From Thermoleophilaceae bacterium (lineage in GTDB: Bacteria > Actinomycetota > Thermoleophilia > Solirubrobacterales > Thermoleophilaceae): 41,641 nt of DNA. The stretch spans positions 1 through 41,641 of the forward strand of contig JACVRW010000015.1 of assembly GCA_014534235.1 (NCBI GenBank). The letters are read 5' to 3'. Both the position numbers and the translations under genes were made by a program. Of this stretch, positions 6,999 through 14,632 are shown in pieces. The stretch's first letter is position 1; each line of letters starts with the position of its first letter. Under the pieces are notes generated by a model. It worked only from the letters and a program-made list of their open reading frames with translations, searched no databases and was not told the DNA's origin.

Positions 6999-7907
6999 CT
7001 ACGCCGAGTTGCGCTCGCCAAGCGAGAACCGGCTGCCCGAGGAGTGCTCGGACTCGCCCATGACCACGACCTGCTCGATCCGGCCGCTGTCGACGTAGGC
7101 CTTCAGCCGCTCTACGGCCTCGACTGGGGTCGAGCCGAGCGACGGGATCCCGTGGTCGCCCGTAACCGGCATCGCCTCGCGATACTCGAAGACGGGGGCT
7201 GCGGAACCGACCTGGCGAACCGTGTAGACGAGGCGCCCTACGACGTCGAGGGTGGCCTCCCCGCCGCAGAACACGAACGCGGTGGGATCGAGCGCGCGCA
7301 CGGGCCGGACCACGCGCTCCGGCGGCAGGTCGAACGCGAGCAGCAGCGTGCGGAAACCGGCCCTTCGCAGGCCGAGCTCGAGCGCCTGCACGTGGAGCGC
7401 GTCCAGATCCAGCCGCCGGCTCGAGTCGAACACCAGCACGCCCTGGGGCCGGCTCGCCGGCGGGACCACACGCCGGCAGGCGTACAGCCATCCGGACGCC
7501 CAGCGCATGGCCAGCTCCCGCTCCGCCTCCCGACCCTCCCGGCCCTCGGCCAGCTCGAGGGCCGGCAAGAGCACCTCCTCCACCGAGCGCTCCACCGACC
7601 GCACCGCGAGGCTCTCCTCCATGACGCGGTCGGCGGCTGCCTCGTCGAAGTGGTCGAACGCATCGAGGAGCCGGTTCGGCGAGCTCGGGCCCTCGCCGCG
7701 CTGGCGCGCCAGCTCGATCGCGGACGAGATGTTGTGTGTCTCGAGCAGGGCCCGACGGAGCGCCTCAAGCTCGGCGATGTCGTACTGACGGTGGCCTCCC
7801 TGCGTGCGCCGGGGCTTGGGGTAGCCAAAGCGACGCTCCCAGCTTCGCAGGGTGTTGGGGCTTACGCCGAGCAGCTCGGCGGCCGCGTTCGTCCTGATCC
7901 CGGTCAC
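6999..7907 (-). CDS. MerR-family regulator with cobalamin-binding-like domain (302 aa)
   Basis: Residues 1-70 form a MerR winged helix (RTNAAAELLGVSPNTLRSWERRFGYPKPRRTQGGHRQY), as in LitR/CarH light or B12 sensors. Residues about 75-150 match the helical cap (B12-binding domain 2), and residues 150-270 look like a Rossmann-type B12-binding domain. The ExH/DxHxxG signature that supplies the cobalt-ligating His is degraded (LDLDALHVQALELGLRRAGF), so B12 binding is doubtful. GTG start at 7907; the upstream GGTGGAG is a plausible ribosome-binding site. An inverted repeat at 7956-7986 may be its operator. Confidence 0.85.
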   Translation of the reverse strand: MTGIRTNAAAELLGVSPNTLRSWERRFGYPKPRRTQGGHRQYDIAELEALRRALLETHNISSAIELARQRGEGPSSPNRLLDAFDHFDEAAADRVMEESLAVRSVERSVEEVLLPALELAEGREGREAERELAMRWASGWLYACRRVVPPASRPQGVLVFDSSRRLDLDALHVQALELGLRRAGFRTLLLAFDLPPERVVRPVRALDPTAFVFCGGEATLDVVGRLVYTVRQVGSAAPVFEYREAMPVTGDHGIPSLGSTPVEAVERLKAYVDSGRIEQVVVMGESEHSSGSRFSLGERNSA

Positions 7908-7955
7908 GGTCTCTCCACCTCAGATGAACCGCTGAAGCGTCGGGCGTACTTCACA

Positions 7956-7986
7956 CGTTGACAGCGGCTCCGTGGACTGTCCAACG
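7956..7986 (+). promoter_or_regulatory. inverted repeat with MerR-type promoter spacing
   Basis: CGTTGACAG (7956-7964) and CTGTCCAACG (7977-7986) form an imperfect inverted repeat 50-80 bp upstream of the MerR gene. On the plus strand a TTGACA box (7958-7963) is followed after 19 bp by AACGCT (7983-7988). A 19-bp spacer holding a dyad is the arrangement MerR proteins act on. It may drive a plus-strand transcript or be the regulator's own operator. Confidence 0.35.
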
Positions 7987-8034
7987 CTCTTGCACAGGTT
8001 TCTGGGAGAAGCCCCCGCACCTTGAGGGAGGTTT

Positions 8035-8265
8035 ATGGCCGCTCAGAGGGATCTTGCGCAAGTGATGCAGCCGTTGTTGCACGGATTCCACGCCCGACGA
8101 GCGGGTTGCGGCGGCGGCAGCAGCGCCCGCGAGCCGGGCCGGAGCGGGCCGCTCAGCGGCGCCCGAAGTTACTCGGTTCGACCGTCAGGAGCGCCGCGCG
8201 GGGCGGCCCGCAGGTCGCGATCCGCGCGGCCATCGTTCCGACCTCACCCGCCCGCTCCGAAGTGA
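8035..8265 (+). CDS. doubtful small ORF downstream of the MerR-type promoter (76 aa)
   Basis: ATG at 8035 follows GGGAGG with 3 nt spacing. The first 20 or so residues (MAAQRDLAQVMQPLLHGFHA) look helical; the rest is low-complexity Gly/Ser/Arg/Pro. The second half overlaps the end of the minus-strand zinc-ribbon gene (8153-8668), which is the stronger call. Either only the start region is transcribed, or the frame is chance. Function unknown. Confidence 0.2.
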   Translation: MAAQRDLAQVMQPLLHGFHARRAGCGGGSSAREPGRSGPLSGARSYSVRPSGAPRGAARRSRSARPSFRPHPPAPK

Positions 8266-8668
8266 GACGCACCGGGAGCACCACCGGGTCACAGGGACGC
8301 TGCGCGGCGATGCTGGTGTGACGGGCAAGCTGGTCGTCGCCCATCGGGCTCGTCATCAGATCGAGGAGCTGAGCGCCGATCAGCCCGTGCTCGCTGCCGA
8401 AGATCTTCTCCCCGGCCTCGCTGACCGCGCTCACCTCGAGCTCGAAAGTCAGGATCAGGAAGGCCGCCGCCGCGCCCGGAAGGGCGTCGCGGGGGCAGGT
8501 GAGGATCATCCCCATGCCGCAGCGCTCGCACACTCGCCGCCTGGGCTGGGGCCTGCCCGGCGGCTCCTCGGAGGGATGACCGCAGCGCGAGCAGAAGCGT
8601 ATCGGCCTCGGCCGCTCGTCGCCGGGCGCAGCCGTCCACGCCCGGTCGATCCGGATAAGAGCCGTCAC
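8153..8668 (-). CDS. zinc-ribbon protein with PAS-like C-terminal domain (about 171 aa)
   Basis: The N-terminal part holds two CxxC pairs (FCSRCG ... RVCERCGMGM), giving a four-Cys zinc ribbon. It is followed by about 110 residues with the alternating pattern of a PAS sensor domain (AAFLILTFELEVSAVSEAGEKIFG, then HGLIGAQLLDLMTS). The likely role is small-molecule or redox sensing, but no output domain is visible. The start is uncertain: GTG at 8668 is used, with GTG 8680 and an ATG further up as alternatives. It lies divergent from fumC. I recall similar Thermoleophilia proteins but know of no assigned function. Confidence 0.65.
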   Translation of the reverse strand: MTALIRIDRAWTAAPGDERPRPIRFCSRCGHPSEEPPGRPQPRRRVCERCGMGMILTCPRDALPGAAAAFLILTFELEVSAVSEAGEKIFGSEHGLIGAQLLDLMTSPMGDDQLARHTSIAAQRPCDPVVLPVRLTSERAGEVGTMAARIATCGPPRAALLTVEPSNFGRR

Positions 8669-8877
8669 GCGGGCGATCACAACACGGAACCCGCAGAATC
8701 GCCCATGCACCATCGGCAATGCACCGGTTCAAGCCCGAAACATCACGCGAACCTCCATCCAACCCCGGGCGACTGAGATGTTCGCTGCAGGATTGGAGGC
8801 TCAGTCCCGCCGGGTCTGGGAGTGGCGCGGGCGCGCCGGCGAAGATCGGCCTTCGCGCGGGCCCGCGCCGGCAGCGA

Positions 8878-8883
8878 TAGCCT
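8878..8883 (+). promoter_or_regulatory. -10 box of fumC
   Basis: TAGCCT, giving a start of transcription near 8890 and a leader of about 20 nt that carries the ribosome-binding site GAAGGAG (8899-8905). Confidence 0.35.
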
Positions 8884-8910
8884 CCTTCTGCAAGCGACGA
8901 AGGAGACGGG

Positions 8911-10224
8911 TTGGCGGTTCGGCAGGAGCTTTGGGGACCCGAAACGAGCAAGGCCGTAGAGAACTTCCCCGTGTCAGGCGAGCGGGTGCCCGCGCCGGTG
9001 GTGCACTGGCTCGGCCGGATAAAGGCGGCCGCAGCCCGGGTGAACGCGGAGCTCGGCCTGCTGGACCCAGACGTCGCCGAGCGCATCGCCCGCGCGGGTG
9101 ACGAGGTCGCGACGGGCGAGCACGACGACCAGTTCCCGATCGACGTCTTCCAGACCGGGTCCGGCTCCTCCTCGAACAGGAACGCCAACGAGGTGATCGC
9201 AAGCCTCGCCGGGGACGACGTGCACCCCAACGACCACGTGAACATGGGTCAGTCGTCGAACGACGTCTTTCCCTCCGCGGTGCACCTCGCCGCGGTGGAC
9301 AGCGCTGAGTCGGAGCTGCTGCCGGCGCTCGAGCGCCTCGCCGGTTCCCTGCAACGGAAGGCCGACGAGTTCGCCGACCTAGTGAAGGCGGGCCGAACTC
9401 ACATGATGGACGCGGTTCCGGTCACCCTCGGCCAGGAGCTCGCCGGCTATGCAGCGCAGATTGCCCTCGGACGCGACCGAATGCGCGACGCGCTCGGCCG
9501 CGCCTCCGAGATCCCGCTCGGAGGCACCGCCACCGGTACGGGGCTCAACACTCACCCCGAGTTCGCGGAGCGGGTTCGCGAGAAGCTCGGCCGCGGCGAG
9601 GCGCCCCGTGACCGCTTCGAGGCCCAGGCCAACCGCGAGGGCCTCGTGGAGCTGCACGCCGCGCTCAAGGGCATCGCGGTGTCGCTGACGAAGATCGCCA
9701 ACGACCTCGTGCTGATGGGCTCCGGCCCGCGCACCGGCCTGATGGAGATCCGGCTTCCGGAGCTTCAGAAGGGCTCCTCCATCATGCCGGGAAAGGTCAA
9801 CCCGGTCATCCCCGAGGTCGTGCTCCAGGTGGCCGCGCAGGTGATCGGTAACGACGTGGCCGTCACCGTGGCCGGCAGCCAGGGTGCCTTCGAGCTCAAC
9901 GTACGCGTGCCGGTGATCGCGCGAAACGTGTTCGAGTCGATCCGGATCCTGGCCGCCGCCTGCCACATGCTGGCGGAGCGGTGCGTGGAGGGGATCGAGG
10001 CGAACGAGGAGGTGCTCCGCCGCCACGCCGAGTCCACACCGGCGATCGCCACCGCCCTGAACCCCCACATCGGCTACGACCGGGCGACCGAGATCGTCAA
10101 GGAGGCGGCGGCGTCCGACCGCACGATCCGCGAGGTCGCGATCGAGAAGGGCGTGGACGAGGAGACGCTCGACAAGGTGCTCGACCTGCGGGCGATGGCG
10201 CACGGGACGCGGCCGAAGGCCTGA
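8911..10224 (+). CDS. fumC: class II fumarate hydratase (437 aa)
   Basis: Interconverts fumarate and malate in the TCA cycle as a cytosolic homotetramer. Conserved segments are [12 protein letters not shown] (N-terminus), [26 protein letters not shown] (holding a substrate-binding region), [15 protein letters not shown] and the family signature [11 protein letters not shown] near residue 289. The protein is slightly short of the usual 460 aa. The start is TTG at 8911, five bases after GAAGGAG. Aspartase shares the fold, but the sequence segments fit fumarase better. Succinate-semialdehyde dehydrogenase and a thiamine-diphosphate enzyme lie close by. Confidence 0.92.
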   Translation: MAVRQELWGPETSKAVENFPVSGERVPAPVVHWLGRIKAAAARVNAELGLLDPDVAERIARAGDEVATGEHDDQFPIDVFQTGSGSSSNRNANEVIASLAGDDVHPNDHVNMGQSSNDVFPSAVHLAAVDSAESELLPALERLAGSLQRKADEFADLVKAGRTHMMDAVPVTLGQELAGYAAQIALGRDRMRDALGRASEIPLGGTATGTGLNTHPEFAERVREKLGRGEAPRDRFEAQANREGLVELHAALKGIAVSLTKIANDLVLMGSGPRTGLMEIRLPELQKGSSIMPGKVNPVIPEVVLQVAAQVIGNDVAVTVAGSQGAFELNVRVPVIARNVFESIRILAAACHMLAERCVEGIEANEEVLRRHAESTPAIATALNPHIGYDRATEIVKEAAASDRTIREVAIEKGVDEETLDKVLDLRAMAHGTRPKA

Positions 10225-10295
10225 CCGCAGGCGCCGGGGGCTCCACGCGGCACAGGCGGGCGAGTGTCAGCTGCGGGACCGGCGCTCGCGGGCGG

Positions 10296-11297
10296 TCACC
10301 ACCGGCACAGGCGCTCGCGCGCGATCCACGACGAGCCGCGTGGCGCCTTCACCGGATCGGTGCGTCCGCGGCACTCGAGCTTCGTCCGGGCGCGGCGGCC
10401 GCCCGCGCTCGCCGCCACCGCCGACGACATCAAGGGCACCGGGTCGACCGGCGTGTTGTAGCGGCGGACCTCGAAGTGCAGGTGCGGGCCGGTGGAGTAG
10501 CCCGTGGAGCCGACGTACCCGATGCGCGTGCCGCCGTCCACCCGCTCGCCCGCCCAGCTCGTGATCCTCGAGAGGTGCGCGTACCAGGTCGTGTACCCGA
10601 GTGGGTGCTGGATCACGACCAGGTGCCCGTATCCCCCGTAGTTGGGGGCTGCGAAGATCGTGGTCCCGGGCGCCGCCGCTCCCACCCGCGTGCCGTAGCT
10701 CACCGGGAAATCCACTCCCTGGTGCCGTCGCCCTCCGCGCCTGCGCGCGCCGAAGCCGTCGCCGATCGGCCCAGGCACCGGGCGCAGGAAGCGGCCGGGA
10801 CCGCTGGAAACGGAGCGGCCCCTGAGCGAGCCGATCGTCTGCTGCCCCGCAAGCCCGTCGACGGTGAGCCCGCGTGCGCGCTGCGCGCGCAGCACCGCGC
10901 GGTGCGTCAGGCGGCCGAACGCGCCGTCCACCCGCCCGGGCCCGTAGCCGCGCCGCAGGAGCAGGAACTGGAGCGCGGCCACGTCCCACCCGAAGTGGCC
11001 GAGCCGCATCACCCGCTTCCCGAGCGGTGGCCGTCCGCGGCGGCCGAGGGCTCGCCTCGTCTGAGGCCCGGCGATGCCGTCCACGAGCAGCCCGCGGCGG
11101 CGCTGGAAGCGGATGACCGCGCTGCGGGTGAGCGGTCCACTGATGCCGTCGACGAACCCGCGATACAGGTGCAGCGCGGTCAGCGCGGACTGGAGCGCGG
11201 CCACGTTGGCGCTGGCCGCCGGCGCCGGCGCCGGCAATGCGAGGGCCACGACGAGTGCCAGGACGGCCCCGCCGCAGATCCTCCGGGCGAGGGGCAT
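10296..11297 (-). CDS. secreted M23 peptidase with two peptidoglycan-binding domains (333 aa)
   Basis: Signal peptide at residues 1-28 (LALVVALALPAPAPAAS). Two peptidoglycan-binding type 1 repeats follow (about residues 30-85, NVAALQSALTALHLY...VIRFQRRRGLLVDGIAG; and 95-155, VAALQFLLLRRGYG...LRAQRARGLTVDG). The C-terminal LytM/M23 zinc endopeptidase domain has HQGVDF (first His and Asp) and GPHLHFEV (HxH). It likely cuts peptide cross-links in cell-wall peptidoglycan outside the cell. A basic tail of about 45 residues follows. It is convergent with fumC. Confidence 0.92.
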   Translation of the reverse strand: MPLARRICGGAVLALVVALALPAPAPAASANVAALQSALTALHLYRGFVDGISGPLTRSAVIRFQRRRGLLVDGIAGPQTRRALGRRGRPPLGKRVMRLGHFGWDVAALQFLLLRRGYGPGRVDGAFGRLTHRAVLRAQRARGLTVDGLAGQQTIGSLRGRSVSSGPGRFLRPVPGPIGDGFGARRRGGRRHQGVDFPVSYGTRVGAAAPGTTIFAAPNYGGYGHLVVIQHPLGYTTWYAHLSRITSWAGERVDGGTRIGYVGSTGYSTGPHLHFEVRRYNTPVDPVPLMSSAVAASAGGRRARTKLECRGRTDPVKAPRGSSWIARERLCRW

Positions 11298-11360
11298 CTC
11301 GACATGGATGTCAGATCACCTGCAGCGGCTCAACCGCTGCAAGGCATCGTGCAACGCGGC

Positions 11361-12827
11361 TCAGAGGTTCACGGCGACGTACTTCGTCTCGAGGAACTCC
11401 TCGAGACCCTCCTTGCCCCCCTCGCGCCCGATTCCGGACTGCTTCACGCCGCCGAAGGGCGCTCCGGCGTTCGACACCATGCCCTGGTTCAGGCCCACCA
11501 TTCCGGTCTCGAGGCCCTCGCATACGCGGATGGCCCGCTTGATGTCCCGGGTGAACACGTACGCCACGAGGCCGTACTCGGTGTCGTTGGCCCGGGCGAT
11601 CGCGTCCTCCTCCGACTCGAAGGTCGTGACCGGGGCCACGGGCCCGAAGATCTCCTCGTGCAGGACGCGGGCGTCGTCGGGCACGCCGCCGAGCACCGTC
11701 GGCGGGTAGAAGTAGCCGCGCCCGTCCGGGATCTCCCCGCCGACGACCCGCGCGGCCCCCTTGTCGAGCGCGTCCTGGACCAGCTCCGCGACCTTCTCGC
11801 GCGACGGCTGGTCGATGAGCGGGCCGACCTTTACGTCCTCCTCGGTGCCGCGGCCGACCTTGAGCGCGCCCATCCTCTCCCCGAGCCGGCGCTGAAACTC
11901 CTCGCGCACCGGCTCGGAAACATGAAACCGGTTTGCAGCGGTGCACGCCTCGCCGATGTTGCGCATCTTCGCGAGGAGGGCACCCTCGACAGCCGCGTCT
12001 AGGTCGGCGTCCTCGAAGATGAGAAACGGCGCGTTGCCGCCCAGCTCCATCGACGTCCTCAGCACGTTCTGCGCGGACGCCTCGATCAGCTTGCGCCCGA
12101 CTTCGGTAGACCCCGTGAAGCTCAGCTTCCGCAGGCGGGGGTCCTGGATCAGCGGGCCGGTGGTCTTGCTCGAGGACGAGGTCGTGAGGATGTTGAACAC
12201 GCCGCCCGGTAGCCCGGCGTCCTCGAGGATCTGCCCCAGCGCCAGCATGGACAGCGGCGTCTGCTGCGCCGGCTTCATGACGATCGTGCACCCGGCGGCG
12301 ATCGCCGGCCCGACCTTGCGGGTGCCCATTGCCATCGGGAAGTTCCAGGGCGTGATCATCAGGCTCGGCCCCACCGGCTGCTTCATGACGAGCACGCGGC
12401 TGGTGCCGTTCGCGAACTGCTTGTAGTTGCCGTCGATCCGAAGCGCCTCGCCCGAGAACCAGCGGAAGAAGTCCGCCGCGTACACGATCTCTGCCTTCGA
12501 CTCGGCCACCGGCTTGCCCATCTCGAGCGTCATAAGGAGCGCCAGCTCGTCCGCGCGCTCCATCAGCGCCTCGAACGCCTTCCAGAGGATCCCGGCACGG
12601 TCGTTCGGGGGCGTTGCACCCCACTCCCTCTGCGTCTCGACCGCCGCGTCGAGCGCGGCCATCGCATCCTCGGGAGTGCCGTCGGCGATCTCACAGAGCG
12701 GCTCCTCCGTTGCCGGGTCGATCACCTCGAGCGTCGCGCCGCCGGAGGCGTCGCGCCACTCGCCGCCGATGTAGAGCTTCTTCGCGACCTTGTCTACGAC
12801 CATCTGTTCCTCGGTTGCGATAGCCAT
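11361..12827 (-). CDS. gabD: succinate-semialdehyde dehydrogenase (488 aa)
   Basis: Oxidises succinate semialdehyde to succinate with NAD(P)+. The aldehyde dehydrogenase fold shows TPWNFPMAMGTRKVGPAIAAGCT (cofactor loop), FTGSTEVGRKL, the general base Glu in MELGGNAP (near residue 260) and the nucleophile Cys in GEACTAANR (near 294). Length and motifs fit the GabD branch; exact substrate is inference. The ATG at 12827 follows a GGGAGGAGG-type ribosome-binding site. It lies downstream of the thiamine-diphosphate enzyme on the same strand with a gap of about 57 bp, so the two are probably co-expressed. Confidence 0.88.
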   Translation of the reverse strand: MAIATEEQMVVDKVAKKLYIGGEWRDASGGATLEVIDPATEEPLCEIADGTPEDAMAALDAAVETQREWGATPPNDRAGILWKAFEALMERADELALLMTLEMGKPVAESKAEIVYAADFFRWFSGEALRIDGNYKQFANGTSRVLVMKQPVGPSLMITPWNFPMAMGTRKVGPAIAAGCTIVMKPAQQTPLSMLALGQILEDAGLPGGVFNILTTSSSSKTTGPLIQDPRLRKLSFTGSTEVGRKLIEASAQNVLRTSMELGGNAPFLIFEDADLDAAVEGALLAKMRNIGEACTAANRFHVSEPVREEFQRRLGERMGALKVGRGTEEDVKVGPLIDQPSREKVAELVQDALDKGAARVVGGEIPDGRGYFYPPTVLGGVPDDARVLHEEIFGPVAPVTTFESEEDAIARANDTEYGLVAYVFTRDIKRAIRVCEGLETGMVGLNQGMVSNAGAPFGGVKQSGIGREGGKEGLEEFLETKYVAVNL

Positions 12828-12884
12828 GTCCCTCCTCCCGTGGGCGTTACGGTGAGAGTACTCCGGGTGTGGCCTGTCGGCCGG

Positions 12885-14528
12885 TCAGGTCGCGACCGTC
12901 TCGGTCCCAAGCTCCTCGCTGATCGCGACGTCGATCGAGTAGTCGATCGGCAGCACGATCAGGGACGGGACGTCGAGTCTCAGGGCCTCGCGCAGTCGTT
13001 CGCCAAAGTCATCCGCCGACTCGCAGCGCCACCCCGGCAGCCCGTACCCCTCGGCCAGCTTGACGAAGTCCGGGTTCGCAAAGTCCGTGCCGAAGTGGCC
13101 TCCGAACCTCTTCTCCTGCTTCCAGACGATCGATCCGTACGACCGGTTCTCCCAGATGACCGTGACGAACGGCGTGCGGAGCCGCACGGCGGTCTCGAGC
13201 TCCTGGGAGTTCATGAGGAAGCCTCCGTCGCCGTTCACGGCCACGACGTTCCGGTCGGGGTGCACGAGCTTCGCCGCGATCGCCGCCGGGAGCGCGAAGC
13301 CCATCCCCGCCAGGCCGTTCGCGATCAGCACCGTGTTCGGCTCGTACGCCGGGAACATGCGCGCGATCCAGAGCTTGTGCAGGCCGACGTCCGAGATCAG
13401 GATGTCCTGCCGTCCGAGGGCCCGGCGGATGTCGTATAGCGCGCGCGGTGGCTGCATCGGGAAGTGCTCGTCGTCCTTGGCCTGCTCGAAGCGGCCCAGG
13501 ACGACGTCGCGGAGCTTGGCCGAGCCGCCCTCGTGCGGCACGTGCCTGCACTCCTCCGCGAGGCGGGTCAGGACGTTGTAGATGTCGCCCACCAGCTCGA
13601 CCTCGGGCATGAAGTAGGCGTCGGTCTCCGCCGGCACGGAGTCGACGCAGATGATCCTCTTGTCGCGCTTCGGGTTCCAGTGCTCGGGCGCGTGCTCGAC
13701 GAGGTCGTACCCGATCGCCACCACGACGTCGGCCTCGTCGAACCCCGCCATCGTGTAATCGCCCGCCTGCAGCCCGACCGTCCCGAGCGCCTTCGGGCTG
13801 TCGGGCGACACGAGCCCCTTGCCCATGAACGTCTCCGCCACGGGGATGCCGGTCGCGCGCACGAACTCTCGCAGCGCGGGAGCCGCGTTCGCCCGCACGA
13901 CGCCGTTGCCCGCCAGCGCTACCGGGTTGATCGCCCCGCGCACGAGGTCGGCGGCCTTCAGCAGCTCGCGCGCCGCCGGCTCGGGGCGGGCCTGACGCCG
14001 GCGGGGCAACGGCTCGGCGTCGATCTGGGCGGCCATGACGTCCTCCGGGAGCTCTATGTGCGTGGCGCCGGGCTTCTCCCCCTCGGCGACCTTGAAGGCC
14101 TTGCGGACGACCTCGGGGATGATCGCCGGATCGGAGAGGCGGGCGTTCCACTTCGTGATCGGTCGCATCACACGCAGCAGGTCGATGTACTGGTGCGACT
14201 CCTTGTGCATTCGCTCGAGATCGCCCTGGCCGGTGAGGGATACGAGCGGGGCCCGGTCGAGGAACGCGTCGGCCACGCCCGTCACCAGGTTGAGCGCGCC
14301 CGGGCCGAGCGTGCCGAGGCAGACGCCGGCGCGGCCGGTCAGCCGCCCGTACACGTCCGCCATGTAGGCGCCGCCCTGCTCGTGGCGAACGGGGATGAAG
14401 TCGATCGACGAGCGCGAGAACGATTCGTTCAGGTCGAGAGTCTCCTCGCCGGGGATCCCGAAGACGTGCCTCACGCCCTCGGCCTCGAGGCACTCGACGA
14501 ACACGTCGCTTGCCTTTCGCGACGCCAT
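12885..14528 (-). CDS. thiamine-diphosphate decarboxylase, acetolactate-synthase type (547 aa)
   Basis: Three-domain ThDP enzyme. The N-terminal Pyr domain has GIPGEETLD and the cofactor-activating Glu50 (VRHEQGGAYMADVYGR). The PP domain has GDGGFLMN near residue 431, continuing to the Mg/ThDP Asn (ENRSYGS). Usual annotation would be acetolactate synthase large subunit, but no regulatory subunit or ilvC is adjacent. The HKESHQYIDL segment and the neighbouring SSADH recall the cyanobacterial 2-oxoglutarate decarboxylase (see findings). The ATG at 14528 is chosen over an upstream in-frame start because TACAGT lies 7 nt before it. Confidence 0.8.
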   Translation of the reverse strand: MASRKASDVFVECLEAEGVRHVFGIPGEETLDLNESFSRSSIDFIPVRHEQGGAYMADVYGRLTGRAGVCLGTLGPGALNLVTGVADAFLDRAPLVSLTGQGDLERMHKESHQYIDLLRVMRPITKWNARLSDPAIIPEVVRKAFKVAEGEKPGATHIELPEDVMAAQIDAEPLPRRRQARPEPAARELLKAADLVRGAINPVALAGNGVVRANAAPALREFVRATGIPVAETFMGKGLVSPDSPKALGTVGLQAGDYTMAGFDEADVVVAIGYDLVEHAPEHWNPKRDKRIICVDSVPAETDAYFMPEVELVGDIYNVLTRLAEECRHVPHEGGSAKLRDVVLGRFEQAKDDEHFPMQPPRALYDIRRALGRQDILISDVGLHKLWIARMFPAYEPNTVLIANGLAGMGFALPAAIAAKLVHPDRNVVAVNGDGGFLMNSQELETAVRLRTPFVTVIWENRSYGSIVWKQEKRFGGHFGTDFANPDFVKLAEGYGLPGWRCESADDFGERLREALRLDVPSLIVLPIDYSIDVAISEELGTETVAT

Positions 14529-14535
14529 CGGCCTG

Positions 14536-14541
14536 ACTGTA
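14536..14541 (-). promoter_or_regulatory. -10 box of the ThDP enzyme gene
   Basis: Minus strand TACAGT, then 7 nt, then ATG (14528-14526). This is a leaderless arrangement and the basis for the start choice. Confidence 0.45.
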
Positions 14542-14632
14542 ACGTCGTGGCGCGGGCCGACGCCACGCGCGGCGACCTGCAAATCGGGCAAAGCCCCCGC
14601 TACCTTGCGCCCTGACTTGCGTTAGGGGACCC

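Noticed and set aside
8882-8905. Hairpin CTCCTTC / GAAGGAG that could hide the fumC ribosome-binding site
   Set aside because: The pairing is perfect, but the TAGCCT box at 8878-8883 would start transcription near 8890, leaving out the left arm. It is only relevant if a promoter lies further upstream.
9981-12002. 673-codon plus-strand frame
   Set aside because: It runs across the end of fumC and antisense to the M23 peptidase and gabD genes. It is low-complexity Arg/Ala/Pro, a GC artefact.
14529-14591. Longer N-terminus for the ThDP enzyme (21 extra residues)
   Set aside because: The extra residues do not resemble the family, and a TACAGT box at leaderless spacing supports the ATG at 14528.
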